From Amyelois transitella (Eukaryota > Arthropoda > Insecta > Lepidoptera > Pyralidae), in the NCBI RefSeq assembly GCF_032362555.1, contig NC_083508.1:6539001-6603000 (forward strand): a DNA stretch of 64,000 bases. Reading direction: 5' to 3'. Shown piece by piece: positions 39,701 to 51,430 of this stretch. Under the pieces are notes generated by a model that ran no database searches, was not told where the DNA came from, and saw only the letters and a list, made by a program, of their open reading frames with translations. A program made the position numbers and the translations under genes. Numbering within the stretch: position 1 is the first letter of the stretch; each line of letters begins with the position of its first letter.

Positions 39701-42700
39701 TCAATTTATTAACTACCCGGCTGTTATTAAAACCGCATCTTACATAACATTTAAATCTCGGGTTTTACTCACTCTCGCTTTTTATTTGAAATATCACGAA
39801 CAGCTATGTTTATTTCGATAAAATCACGCTATAAAATATTATTTCGTATTTAATAAGTACCTGTAACATTTACATTAGTGCCGTGTGATTCCCGGCACCA
39901 ATAGGACCGTCTCAATCTCTTTCCCATGGATATCGTAAAAGACGACTAAGAGATAAAGTTAAAATTTTGGATTCTTCTTTTAGGCGACGGACTAGTAACC
40001 TGCCACTATTTGAATCTCAATACTACTTATAATGAAGCCTAACAGCTGAACGTGGCCTATTAGTATTTCAAGATTGCTGGGTCTGTCTACCCCGCGAGGG
40101 ATATAGACATGATTATATGATTATGAAATTTTTACATTTAAAAACGGCTCAGAAGAATATAGTAAAACAAAATGGAAATTTACTAAACCCATTAATCGTG
40201 TTTTTGTATGGTATTTTAGTAATATATCATAATTTGCATACAGAAATAATGTAAGCAAGGGTAGGTAATTTGTAAAGTATATATCGTTGACAGACACGAA
40301 CACAAATTGAGGCGCTATACCTACCATTTTATCCTGTACCTACAATAAAGATATTTGAAGCAAATAAAATTGAAAAGGATTCATATTCTTAATGGCTTGT
40401 CCTATTAAATAATTTGTTAAAAACAACAACATATATTATAAGAAATGCAAAACACAACGAAAATTCAAATATGTATGTGGTCAATGCCACATGAAAATTT
40501 TTGCAATGACCGTTACTAATAAGGTGTGTCGATTTGGGGCATGGCATAGGTGACATGACCCATACAGATACCTATGTACTTCTTTCCCCATGCTTCTTAG
40601 TGTTATACATCAAATAATTGTAAGATAAATAATTTCATACTCCACTTATTAATTTTTATTTATTTTTCATCTTGATCTATATGCAAAATACTTTATAATA
40701 GTAGTTCAACTGAAGTTGTTTCAAGGAATCAAAGTAATTTCTGTCCCACTTTGAAAGCGAGTTTTCATTATAATATTATAAAGTCGTACAATATCCAATC
40801 TCTAGAGTAAAAACTTTATTTTCAAGATGTGAAGTGAGGTCGCCACACTGCATTATAAATAAGATTCATTTATTTTAATATTATGTTTTATTTTTGCTTT
40901 CTTAAAAGCTATTATTAAAGTAACTGATATGAGCCGTAAATATTTTCTTTTTGTAACTTCTGTTAAAACACATTTATGAAATGATACCTAATGAAATTTA
41001 TGGAAAAAAATATGTGTAGGTACATGATAATTATTAATAAAACCCTTTGATTAAAGCATGAAATGATTCGCAAATATTTCATAGTTACTTATGCATTCAG
41101 CGCAGATAGGTAATGGTTACTAAAGTGGACATCAGTTATTTACGACTTTCTACTAAACTAGCCCGCTAATGCTTCTTACATGACATATTAGTAAACAGTT
41201 CAGTGTTGCACTTCAAAACATTACGTACTAATTTCAACAGCCACTGCAATGGATGATGCACCGCGACTATACAGCCTGTCATAACAGTTTAAATGATTTA
41301 TATTTATGATTTTAGCGGTACTTAAAGAGTTAATTGCAAAATAGTTATTTTGAGATCAACGAAATCGCGTAGGAATGTATACGTTATGTAAAAAAACGCC
41401 ATCGGCAACATTTATGCGCTATTATTACACGTTATGTAAATCTATACATATAATAAAACAGTAAAAATATTTTGTCTGTACATTTAGTATTTTTGACTGA
41501 AATAGTGGATAGATTGAACACTTAGAATGAATAATAGAAAGCAAAAATTATTTTTTAAATCTTTGTGTCTTTCTGTCTGTCTGTCTGTCTGTATGGTCAC
41601 GCTTATCTCCGAAAGTACTGAACCGATTTACATAAAACTTTCACCGATTGCTTTGTTTTCACTCAGAAAAGTATTTAAAGTTTGTTTCATCAAAAAAGGT
41701 TCACTAAAAAATATTATCGTCATTTGAGTGAACTCAAGGCATGAGTTTGCCTGCAAAAAATTTACGAAATTTTAAAGTTAGTCATTTATCATTGTACCTA
41801 GGTATAATCCTAATAACACCTTTACTAATATTATAAAGCTGAAAAGTTTGTTTGTTTGTTTGTTTGAACGCGCTAATCTCAGAAACCACTGGTTCGTATT
41901 GAAAAATTATTTTTGCGTTGAAGAGACCATTTATCGAGGAAGGCTATATAATATCACGCTGCAACTATAAGGAGCAAAAAAATAATTGAATATGTGAAAA
42001 AACGGGGAAAATTATTCATCCTTGAGAGCTTCAATGATGCCCAAAATAACTATTCCACGCGGACGAAGTCGCGGGCACAGCTAGTATATAATAAATATGT
42101 TATGTAAAAATAACAGCATGTACAGTCATGTGAAGAAAGTAAAATAAATATTAATTAAAACTATATGCCAATATTTATAAAACATCAAATATAAAAAGAG
42201 GAAGCTATAACTTAGTGTGCCAGCCAAATCCATTTCTCAAAGAGAACAATTCTTATAAACCAATCCTTTCCTCAATAACACGATAACAATTTAATATCAT
42301 TTACAATATATGAATTCGATCTTGCGTGGAAGAATGGAAGTAGGAGGTTTAAGAATAAGATGAAGACCGAAAAAAGATGATGGATAGCGAGAAAGAAAGA
42401 ATGAGAAGTCAGTGAAACCTCATTATACTCGTAATGAATAGTATACAACTGTGTTGTAAGTATACGGTGGAATATAATAGGACCATATCTCTTTCTATGA
42501 ATCCTAATTATATATCTACTTTTATTTATAAGTCAGCGGAATAATATTGTTTTGATGTTGTTTCAGTTACGGGTCTAAATACGTACCTGGCTGTCACTCT
42601 GGTTTATGCTGTTTGCATATTTTATGCTTCTCAAGTAAGTGTTTTAAATTATTTATCAATTATGGTTTATCGTATAACTTAATAAAAAACAGTAACGTAA

Positions 42701-45700
42701 GCTGTGGAAAAAACAGAAATCCAACGACAATTTGTAAAGATACAAACTTAAGCTGACCCCAGGCCCCAAAGTTAATGGTAGAGGGTGGAACTGGAAACAC
42801 GCCAAGATCTAAAGATAATTATTTTTAATAGGGAGGCATGAAGGCAGTGATCATGACAGACGCTTTCCAATCCGCCGTACTACTGGGGTCTCTGGCTGCG
42901 GTCCTGGGACTTGGAGCAGTTCAGGTCGGCGGCCTCGACTTGGTATGGGACCACGCCAGACGAACGGATAGACTACATTTTTTCGAGTAAGTCATACTGA
43001 TATACCTACACAGGTTCACCCTGCGTTATTTTCGTGGAAGAAAATTTTCAATAAATGCTGCTGCTTAACTGCGGACTGCTGAATAATAGTTGCCGTGTGG
43101 TTCCCGGCACCAATAATAAAAAAGAATAGGACCACTCCATCTCTTTCCCATGGATGTCGTAAAAGGCGATTAAGGGATAGGCTTACAAAGTTGGGATTCT
43201 TTTTTAGGCGATGGACTAGCAACCTGTCACTATTTTAATCACAATTCTATCATTAAGCCAATTAGCTCAATGTGGCCTATCAGTCTTTTCAAGACTTTTG
43301 GCTCTGTCTACCTCGCAAGGGATATAGACGTGATTATATGTATGTATGTAAGAAAATTTTCAATAAATGCTGGACGATGAAACTGAATGGGTTTCCATAT
43401 AAACATATAGCTATTTCCATATAAACAAATACTTACTAAAGAAACAGTTCAGGAATAAAAAGTATGTCTTTTTTAATAATATTATGATCAAAAAGAAATG
43501 AGCTAGTAATAATTCAAATGAATTAATATAATAAAGTAGTCATTAGGAACATAAATAGCTAAAAAGACAATGGATTAAGAAATATATGTAAGCCAATATC
43601 ATTGTTACTGCCCAACATAATATACAATATACTATATTAGTACACAAATGTTTGCAACCAAAGTAATCAATAGTTTAATTGAATCTTTTTAAATGTTTAG
43701 GCACGAATTCACGGCTTAGTATATTAGCATTCATAACGTTGGCTTCACTTAATGTATTATTTAGATACAGTGCAACTGTAATAAGACGATTTCTTTAATT
43801 TGGACATATACATACTAACCATCTTTGTGGTTTCTATATTGCACCAATTTTTTCACGCCTGCAGTTTCCAAATTTAACCTACTTACTTATAAAACTGAAC
43901 TTGTATTTATTTTTACTTTTCTAACACAAAAAGCAACACTTATAAAAAAGATGGCATGTCAACCAAAGCAATAGGTAAATAATCTTACTGTCGATACACA
44001 ATAAATGTGATGATACTTAATTCAGAATAACCCAGACTTTATTTAAAGTTTTGTTAGCAATACTCACAAAAATAGCAACATCAATCAGTAGCTTTATGAA
44101 ATCAAAATTCCTCTGTGATTACATTTTAATAAAATACATAATATCATGCATCACTCCCTAAGGGATAGAAGAATCTCTTCGGGAAAGACTTTAATTTGCC
44201 ACGATCCCCGATTCATCACTCGCGTCATGTATGCTCGTAGGTTTAGGATAGGACCTCTACCTTTCTCGAGAACGTCCCCGATTTGGTTTTGTACCTAAAG
44301 CCTTGTCCGTTCAACGTTCCTGTCGAGCCTCGCTTCGTATACTTGCTTTGTTAATCTACTTTAATCATCCTCTTCACACTGTGTCTCAAACATGACCAAA
44401 CCATCTAAGCATTCCCGCCCTTACGAATATCACATTGTTCCTTTATCATGCAATTCTTCAATTGAACGACAAGCAATAAATTACAGTATTTAAATTTCTT
44501 AGTTCCAATTATATTGATTTATTGTTTCTAATTACTTTTTATCTTGTTGTTAAATTAAACCTATACATTTTGACATTCTTTTTTCCAGTATGAATCCGGA
44601 CCCGACCGTGCGACATTCATTCTGGTCGGTGGTTATTGGCGGGACCATATACTGGCTAAGCATGTTCTGTGCAAACCAGGCATCGATACAGAAGTACCTG
44701 TCAGTAGAACGCATCGGTCAAGTGCGCGTGTCACTATGGGTGTCCGCTATAGGACTCACGGCGGTATACTCCGTAAATTTCGTAACCGGAGCCGTTCTTG
44801 CCGTACATTATGCTGATTGTGATCCCATTCAGGTACGCATATAGGCCCCTATTGCTCGAAATATTATGCGTTCGCATTCGAATTAGGTTTAAGTGTTTAT
44901 TTATTACAGTTACCACATTATATCTTTGACAATTCACTACACAATAACTACCTGCGAGACCACCTAATGTTAAGTGATTTGGATGATTGAATCAGGACGA
45001 ATTTTTGTAAAGGTTTATTTATTAATTAAGATAATTCGAAATCGTCTAATAGAGCAAATAAGCATCATATACAAAGCGCAATGCGGTGGTTTTCACGAAA
45101 CATAAAGCTTCATTGAAATCTCGCATTAGGTTTAAATATTAGGTACTTGTACTTCGTACCTTAAGGAACCTTAAGGAATATAAGGAACTATATTTTACCT
45201 AGTTTCTTCACTATCTTAAAAAGTTATCTTGGATATGGATAGATCTTCGTAAATAATAAGTTAAAGTAAATTTATATATATATATATATATATATGCCTA
45301 CAGGACAAATTACACATGTTGAGTTAACCTCGAAGTAGAGTTCTTGACTTGTGTTACAAGATATTAACTCAACGATAATATATTTTATAATAAATAAGTA
45401 CTTATACAGATAAACATCCAAGACCCAGGCCAATCAGGAAAAGTTCTTTTCTCATCATACCCTGGCCAGAATTCGAACCCGGGACCTCCGGTGTCACAGA
45501 TAAGCGTACTACCGCTGCGACACAGAGTCCGTCAAAGATTTTCGATCATGTAAATAATTTGTGATATTTTTTAAGTTCCTAGTCCTATTATATTGAAAAA
45601 TATTGAATACTATTTTTTCGTAGAAAATAAGTCCTTGCATAATGAAAATATGTGCATTGCGCATATCAAACTTACCTATACTGACTCCTTGCTTTTTGTT

Positions 45701-48700
45701 TGAAGGCCGGGCTGACGAAGGCATCCGACAGACTTCTCCCGCTGTACGTGGTACATCAACTTGGTAGCGCTCGCGGAGTGCCTGGATTCTTCGTCGCAGG
45801 AATCTTTGCCGCCAGTCTTGGGTACCTTCACAATATAATTATCCCAAATTCACTGATTTTACGAATTCCTCCTCATTAGTAAGATCACTAGAAACTTTCT
45901 GTTGCACTTAAGCCTTTTTTGTTCTTAATCAACCTTAGAGGACCAAGGCAACCTAGAGACTGCCTGAAATCCACACATTGATATTGAATAATATTATAAC
46001 TGGTAAACGCCAGTTAGGATTCCGGTTTTAATTTAAATCGTAATGTGAGGTCCATTTATGATCTCAATTTATATCGAGCGAAACAATTGGGGGTTACTTT
46101 TATAGTAGGCGACGATGTCACACAAGAATAGGTATTTAGGTAGGTATTCGGTTCACTTTTTTTTGGAACATTGGTGTTATTCAATGTCTTAGATACCAAC
46201 AGTCGTTTTATACGGAGGATGTACAAGGTTGAAATTTTAAATTAGCACCCCAAAGTATACCTTAAAAAAAATAAGTCGGTATCAAAATAAAATAACGGCA
46301 AAAAAGAATTTTAGAATGAAATAAAAGCATTTTACAAAAAAATATGCCGTTCATAATTGGGACACCATAAAGCAGAGGTATTTTAAATTGGTTTGGCAAA
46401 TGTCAATAAGCAAGTACCTAGACCCAATGTTAATAAATTAATAATAATGATACATAATTATTTTAATGTAAATTAATTATTATTCCGAATTATATACCTT
46501 TTAGGACAATATTTTAAATTTATGCAGCTAACTTATGGCATCTTACCAAAGTATACTCTATACTTAAATCTATTTAAAATTTTCAATCCATATTTTTTTT
46601 ATTATTGAAATCTCATATGAATCAATTAATCTGAACAATGTATTCTCGTCCACATTTCTATTCTAAGTTGGTATAGTTGAAAAGCGGACATTGTTGAAGA
46701 ATAATAAATACTTTATAATAAAATCTTTATTTTTCCTCTCTCACATTTAATTACACAGTTAAAAATAAAGTTAAAAAAATAAGAAGTTAGATGAATGATG
46801 ATGAAATAATGATCTATGTGAGAGCCTGGTGTCTGTACTAGGAAAACCTGTATGACAGATTACCAGCCTCTCCTACTCTTAACCAAGTGTATACTATGCA
46901 GGTAAACCTTACACTAGTTTAGGTACTTACATTAAGTATGTACCTGTGGAAAAAACAAAAAAGAAATTTAAAAAAAAATAAGAATTATGAAATAGAACAA
47001 AATAAGCAATAACAAAACGAAATCAACATAGAGAGAAACATGAGGAAAGGACATTTACCCATCACGAATCCATATGAACATAATTTTTGTTTTTAAGCAG
47101 GGGTTTCTAATAAATTCCTTAAGTAAGAGATATCAACCAAGAAGAGGTAGTTTTTTTACAATTTAATTTAGTAAGTTGATAAATAGATGGGGTTGTGTTA
47201 ATTTTATTATATAAATATATGCCTAAAAAGCCGAAAAATCTTTGAGCAAATGCAGTAGACCACTGATCAGCTGGAGCAACACGATAACCACGGCGTCTCA
47301 GTGCGAAAGCTGCGGGATTATAATTGAGGCGGGAATGTTGTCTAGAGATTACCTACATTAAGGACGAATAGTTGTCTTACAGTCAGGACCTCAGTCACAC
47401 CATACAGATCCTCTGTAGGAAAACGGTATGGTAGAAAAAAGCAGACCTTTAACACCGCTCGTTGAGCTCTTTCAAGTAAAAGTAGGTTGGTCTTAGGTAT
47501 ACCTCCCCACACTGTGATGCAGTAACCTATAATTGACTGACATAGGGCAAAGTATACCATTCTTATAATGTTTACATCAGCAATGTGTTGTTATTGTTTG
47601 AAAATAAAGATGATTTTACGTACTCTAGTCTTAAGTAAATTTAAATGATAATTAAAGCTTGACGTAGGTATTGTCAATCACAACGCCGAGATACTTAATG
47701 ATGTAGGTTAACATAATTTTACTACATCAACATGTCTGATCAGATCGGCACATATGTGCTGCTATGGAGTGGTTGTCATGTATAGCATTATTGATGTTTC
47801 TCATGGAGAATGGTATATATTTTGTTTTGTCAACATTGAGTGAGGCCGTTATCAGAGAGCCAAGAACAGACTTTTTTGAAACCTTTTTGGGCATGTTGAT
47901 ATACTTGGTCCCAAGTATCTCCGTGAAAGACGAGAGCTGTATCATCAGCGAAAGTTACAATTTTGCCATTTGGTGGATCCAAGATACATATATCATTAAT
48001 AAAAGTTAGAAACAGAGTGGGACAGTGAAGAAAATGCTGCAGTGCAGCTTGTTACCGCTTCTTCTGCACTGACAGTAGTAGACTTAGTTTTAAGTAATTT
48101 ATTTGATGTCAACCAATGTTCTGAACCAAAATATATGAGTGTCCTATAATATCTAATGAATAAATATTTTTGATATCATAAAATCACACCTCTTTCCTGG
48201 AGGGGTAGGCAAAGACTACATCTTTTTCTTCATCAACATTAATAATTCTCTTTATGCAAGGTTGTCGGATTCGGGTACTCTTAATCTGACCTTTTGCTAA
48301 AACGTCTTCGATCAATAACTACCTAAGTCACAGATTACCCCCAATCCAATTAGGGGTTATATGTGACCTAAGTAGATAAAAAGACAGTGACGTTTATTTT
48401 ATTGGTGTTGCAGAACTGTTGCTTCAGCATTGAATTCTTTGGCTGCAGTCGCTTGTCAAGATTTATTGCGAGGACTACTTGGAATAACATTACCAGAAAA
48501 CCGAGGAGCGTGTGTAAGTGCTTACAATATACTTCTTATACTAAATTGAAAGAACGATGGCATTCCTTTATCATTGGTTTTGGAGTAGGTAATTTACAGC
48601 GACATCATAAGTAGATTAGATATACTTACCTAAGGATGTATTTATTTAGGGTTTATACGTTTATGTAAGGTGGAGACATGCCGTTATAATAACATTACCT

Positions 48701-50834
48701 CTTATTACGAGTATACTGTCGATAACTTTTTTAAGTTAGGTCAATTATTTCACGTTTTTCTCGTTAACCAAGTCGTCAAACTTTTACCTACTTTCTTGCA
48801 ATAGTAAAAGAGAGGGTGTGTCACCATTTCAGGTAGCGCGCTGGGTGTGCGTGGGCTGCGGTGCTCTGTCTTTCGGATTGGTGTTCGCAGTGGAGCGACT
48901 GGGCCCGGTGTTACAACTCGCGCTGTCCTTTAACGGCATGGCTGGCGGTGTCTCCCTCGGGCTTTTCACGCTTGGCATGTTCTTTCCTTGGGCAAATGCT
49001 AAGGTAAAAACTTAATCCGCGGTAACATTAGAGATGCGATGTTCATTCTGGAATGACACCGATGCATCGCGCAGTTTCAAAATTCAAATCAAAATCCATT
49101 TAAACTGATAGAAAAAGACAGACAAGTAGGTAGGTATATTACAAAACATACCTTTGGATCAAGTCTATGATGGATTTCTAGGGTGCCATCGCAGGTGGCG
49201 TGTTGGGCCTACTGTTGGTGGTAGCGGTGGGCGGCGGCGCGCAACTGGCGCAGCTGCCTCTGCCGCACCTGCCGGCCTCTATCGCTGGCTGCGTCGAGGG
49301 CTTCAACAGTTCGTCGCACATGACCATCTACCCCACGTAAGAATCCAACCATACTTCCTTACTAATATTCAAATGGGAAAATGTTTGTTTGCAACTTCTT
49401 CAAGCTTAACAATTCTTCACAAAATATCGTGCGTCTAAAAGCATTGGTAATGGTGTAATTGTTATTCGCCGCCTCAAAAGTATACCCCTTACAAGGTTCG
49501 AATCCCTGTCGCGTTAGTTTAAATGACATACCAATGCTTTTTGGGTGATGGAAAAACATCGTGTAGAAAATCTACTCATATACATACAAGTAAGGTTGGC
49601 GTTTCCTGCAGAATTGTGGAGGCAAGACGAGATGCCTCTTGTAAAAACCTGACTTAACCAATCCAGAACCGTAGTCACAAGCGGACTTCGGGCTTCTTCC
49701 TCGGAAGGAAACACTTGGAATCAACGGCGGAGGTCAATGACAACGTAAATGCATGGAAAAGACAGTGTCTGCCGACGCGTATCACCATTCCATTCTACAC
49801 CGGAACCATTCTCAAAGGCTCTCCCCGGGATCTTCCCCAAGGAGTGGAGGCCAGTGGGGTACACTATCTTGCAATACAAGAATGCAACATAATAACATAG
49901 TTAAAATCTAAGCGTAATGGAAAACTACAGTTAACAAAAGCGAAACATCAACCTTTTTAACAGCCTTCATAAAAGGGAGGAGGATCACAATTCAAAATTT
50001 AAAAAAAATTCAAAATTTTTTATTCATTACTATAGGATACTATATACTTAATAATTGTCAAAACCATACGTTTTGACACTACTACTTACCTATGTTTTTT
50101 CTTTGCTAACAGATTGACACTTACTTAATTCATATTTTTGCAGAGAAAATAGAGATGAAGCTGTTTTCTGGCTGTTCCGTATATCCTACCTTTGGTATAC
50201 GGGTATCGGTTGCGCGGCGACTCTGTTTGCAGGCTTGACCGTATCCATATTCACGGGGATAACGAACCCGGCACATGTGCCGATTGACCTTATATCGCCA
50301 CCAATCGTCAAGATGCTAAATTCATTGCCCAATAGAGTAAAGGTGAGCATCATTCAATGAAGTACTTAGTGAAGTAAATACGAGGTAGATACATTCGATA
50401 AATACCACATAGATGCAAAACTTTCTTATCATGAAAATTAAAATAATATAATACTTAGGTAAATATGTATTTTCTTATAATGTGGATAAAATGAAAGAAG
50501 CATGCAGTGATGTGACTTTAAACTACCTAAAAATTTAAACTACCTAAATTATTTTTACTAGAAATCGCTGCGAATACCAACGCGCTTAGGGTCAGAGCGC
50601 CGTCGAAGTTCGAGTGTCCGTCCTCCCAGCATGTCTGACGACAAGGACACGCGGCGGCGCAGGAGGTTGTCCGAGCTAGCGGGCGGCGTCTTCTACAGCG
50701 ACGGCGTTGGCCTCACACAAGGACTAGACAACCCAGCTTTGGGTCTCGACACTGAGAAGGGTGCACTGGACGACCGAAAGCAGTTATCAAGTTTCAAACT
50801 ATTGACAATTACAGATCACGGAAGAGGCTCATAA
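36793..50834 (+). CDS. SLC5-family sodium/solute cotransporter (SMVT/SMCT-like), 12 exons
   Basis: A plasma-membrane Na+-coupled transporter of the SLC5 family. Nearest known types are the multivitamin (SLC5A6) and monocarboxylate (SLC5A8/12) carriers; the substrate cannot be read from sequence. Coding exons: 36793..37070, 38281..38446, 38651..38762, 42567..42634, 42832..42986, 44589..44832, 45706..45821, 48414..48513, 48833..49003, 49182..49336, 50144..50342, 50562..50834. All borders are GT-AG, the phases agree, and the total is 2037 nt (678 aa). Visible: [20 protein letters not shown] (TM1), [44 protein letters not shown], and [13 protein letters not shown]. Further on are [26 protein letters not shown] and [13 protein letters not shown]. 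The tail is hydrophilic and basic ([22 protein letters not shown]). The first exon starts at a splice acceptor (36772), so a 5' non-coding exon exists upstream. AATAAA is at 50901. Confidence 0.94.
37093..37870. repeat. GC-rich repeat-like block in SLC5 intron 1
   Basis: About 780 bp much richer in G+C than the surrounding intron, with several short open frames in different registers (one of 118 codons at 37155). No reverse transcriptase or transposase motif is visible. The abrupt composition change suggests an inserted element fragment. It appears once in this window. Confidence 0.4.
39105..39182 (-). mobile_element. tRNA-like SINE head
   Basis: On the minus strand it starts 'ggcgcctgtttggcgcagtg' with A-box-like TGGCGCAGTGGTAATG, then 'ccccggtcgggtcatg' and a T-rich run. 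The orderly tRNA-like start suggests a fairly intact SINE head. It is in SLC5 intron 3. Confidence 0.5.
39885..40118 (+). mobile_element. ATGT-tailed SINE-like element, near full length
   Basis: Runs from 'gtgtgattcccggcaccaat' to 'accccgcgagggatatagac'. An 8-nt tttacatt occurs just outside each end and could be a target duplication. It is in SLC5 intron 3. Confidence 0.75.
41441..41777 (+). mobile_element. Helitron, second family, 3'-truncated
   Basis: Starts TCTATACATATAATAAAACA after a host A, contains the (GTCT)n run at about 41575-41592, and matches the element at 16426-16799 in inverse orientation. Its CTAG end is missing. It is in SLC5 intron 3. Confidence 0.65.
41819..42084 (+). mobile_element. 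Lep1-like Helitron
   Basis: The 5' end is partly decayed ('tttactaatattataaagc'). The 3' end is canonical: 'cacgcggacgaagtcgcggg', then cacagCTAG before a host T. It is in SLC5 intron 3, about 40 bp after the previous Helitron. Confidence 0.75.
43061..43350 (+). mobile_element. ATGT-tailed SINE with 22-bp target duplication
   Basis: Near full-length copy ending in ATGT repeats, in SLC5 intron 5. The 22-nt direct repeat at 43039-43060 and 43351-43372 (starting agaaaattttcaataaat) flanks it exactly on the 3' side. On the 5' side about 30 extra bases (43061-43091) lie between the repeat and the usual 'gccgtgtggttcccgg' head. Confidence 0.88.
44140..44430. repeat. Repeat related to family D
   Basis: It has 'gccacgatccccgattcatc' and a downstream segment 'cctcttcacactgtgtctc' resembling a retrotransposon 3' portion. 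It is in SLC5 intron 5. Confidence 0.35.
45272..45296. repeat. (TA)n microsatellite
   Basis: An uninterrupted TA dinucleotide run of about 12 units in SLC5 intron 6. Confidence 0.9.
45425..45532 (-). mobile_element. tRNA-like SINE head
   Basis: On the minus strand a tRNA-like region has the B box GGGTTCGAATTC, preceded by 'cgcagcggtagtacgcttat'. It is in SLC5 intron 6. Confidence 0.5.
46730..48020 (-). mobile_element. LINE fragment (Jockey-like reverse transcriptase)
   Basis: On the minus strand the RT palm appears as [18 protein letters not shown] (about 47900-47960). The thumb/C-terminal segment is [19 protein letters not shown] (about 47500-47560), followed by a 3' region. Several stops and frame changes show decay. 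It lies in SLC5 intron 7, antisense to the gene. Confidence 0.7.
48027..48180 (+). repeat. Dispersed repeat family C, then family D
   Basis: Matches 22670-22930 ('agaaaatgctgcagtgcag', 'gtaatttatttgatgtcaac'). A family D block ('tggaggggtaggcaaagact') follows at about 48181-48310. A third family C piece lies at about 46610-46700. Confidence 0.55.
49450..49740 (+). mobile_element. tRNA-headed SINE (family B related)
   Basis: Pol III B-box GGTTCGAATCCC near 49494 is followed by a body with 'ccaatccagaaccgtagtca' and 'cttcttcctcggaagg', as in family B. It is in SLC5 intron 10. Confidence 0.5.
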
Positions 50835-51430
50835 TTAACTTCGTTTTTAATATTTTACAACAGTTTACCTTATTTCTCCAGTATGTTGTAGTTTAATGTA
50901 AATAAATATATTAAGTATTCAAGATAGATTTATGTTTACTGAAATCAACTAAATTATGATTAAAATATATGTGTCAGACTATTACAGCTTCTCAAATATA
51001 ATAGACCATAGAAATAAAAACGACAATTTTTATGAACGAGGTCCAAAAGAGAAAACTGACTGTCTTACTGCGAGGTACGAAGGCTTAGAATTATTTATCC
51101 AAATTAAAACAATAGTTTAATTTTATTTCTTTAATAAATTCCAATAAAATTTATTCTTAAATTAAAGACAAGGCTGTTAAAGAAAATTATTTTTTTATAA
51201 CCGATGATTTAAAGACATCGTTATAGCGAAATAAATGTGTCAACAAATAATATTCGTTCCATCATCAAGTAACGCAAAATGAATAGTAAAATTAAATTAT
51301 ATTGCACAGCATCATTATTGGATTGGTTCTTATGTTTGATTGTACATGATTTGAATATAAACAATAATTATCATCTTCTTCAGAAAAATAAAATAGCATT
51401 ATCTAAAAGAAGGCCTACCCCTTCGTTGTT
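50835..51430. other. Convergent 3' region, SLC5 to GRASP
   Basis: It contains the SLC5 3' UTR (AATAAA at 50901-50906) and, on the minus strand, a GRASP poly(A) signal at 51122-51127 (TTTATT on plus). No other gene is seen. Confidence 0.6.

Noticed and set aside
45425-45532. tRNA gene
   Set aside because: B box and partial tRNA similarity are present, but a full cloverleaf with acceptor stem is not; the SINE explanation fits better. The same applies at 5250, 30140, 39105 and 49450.
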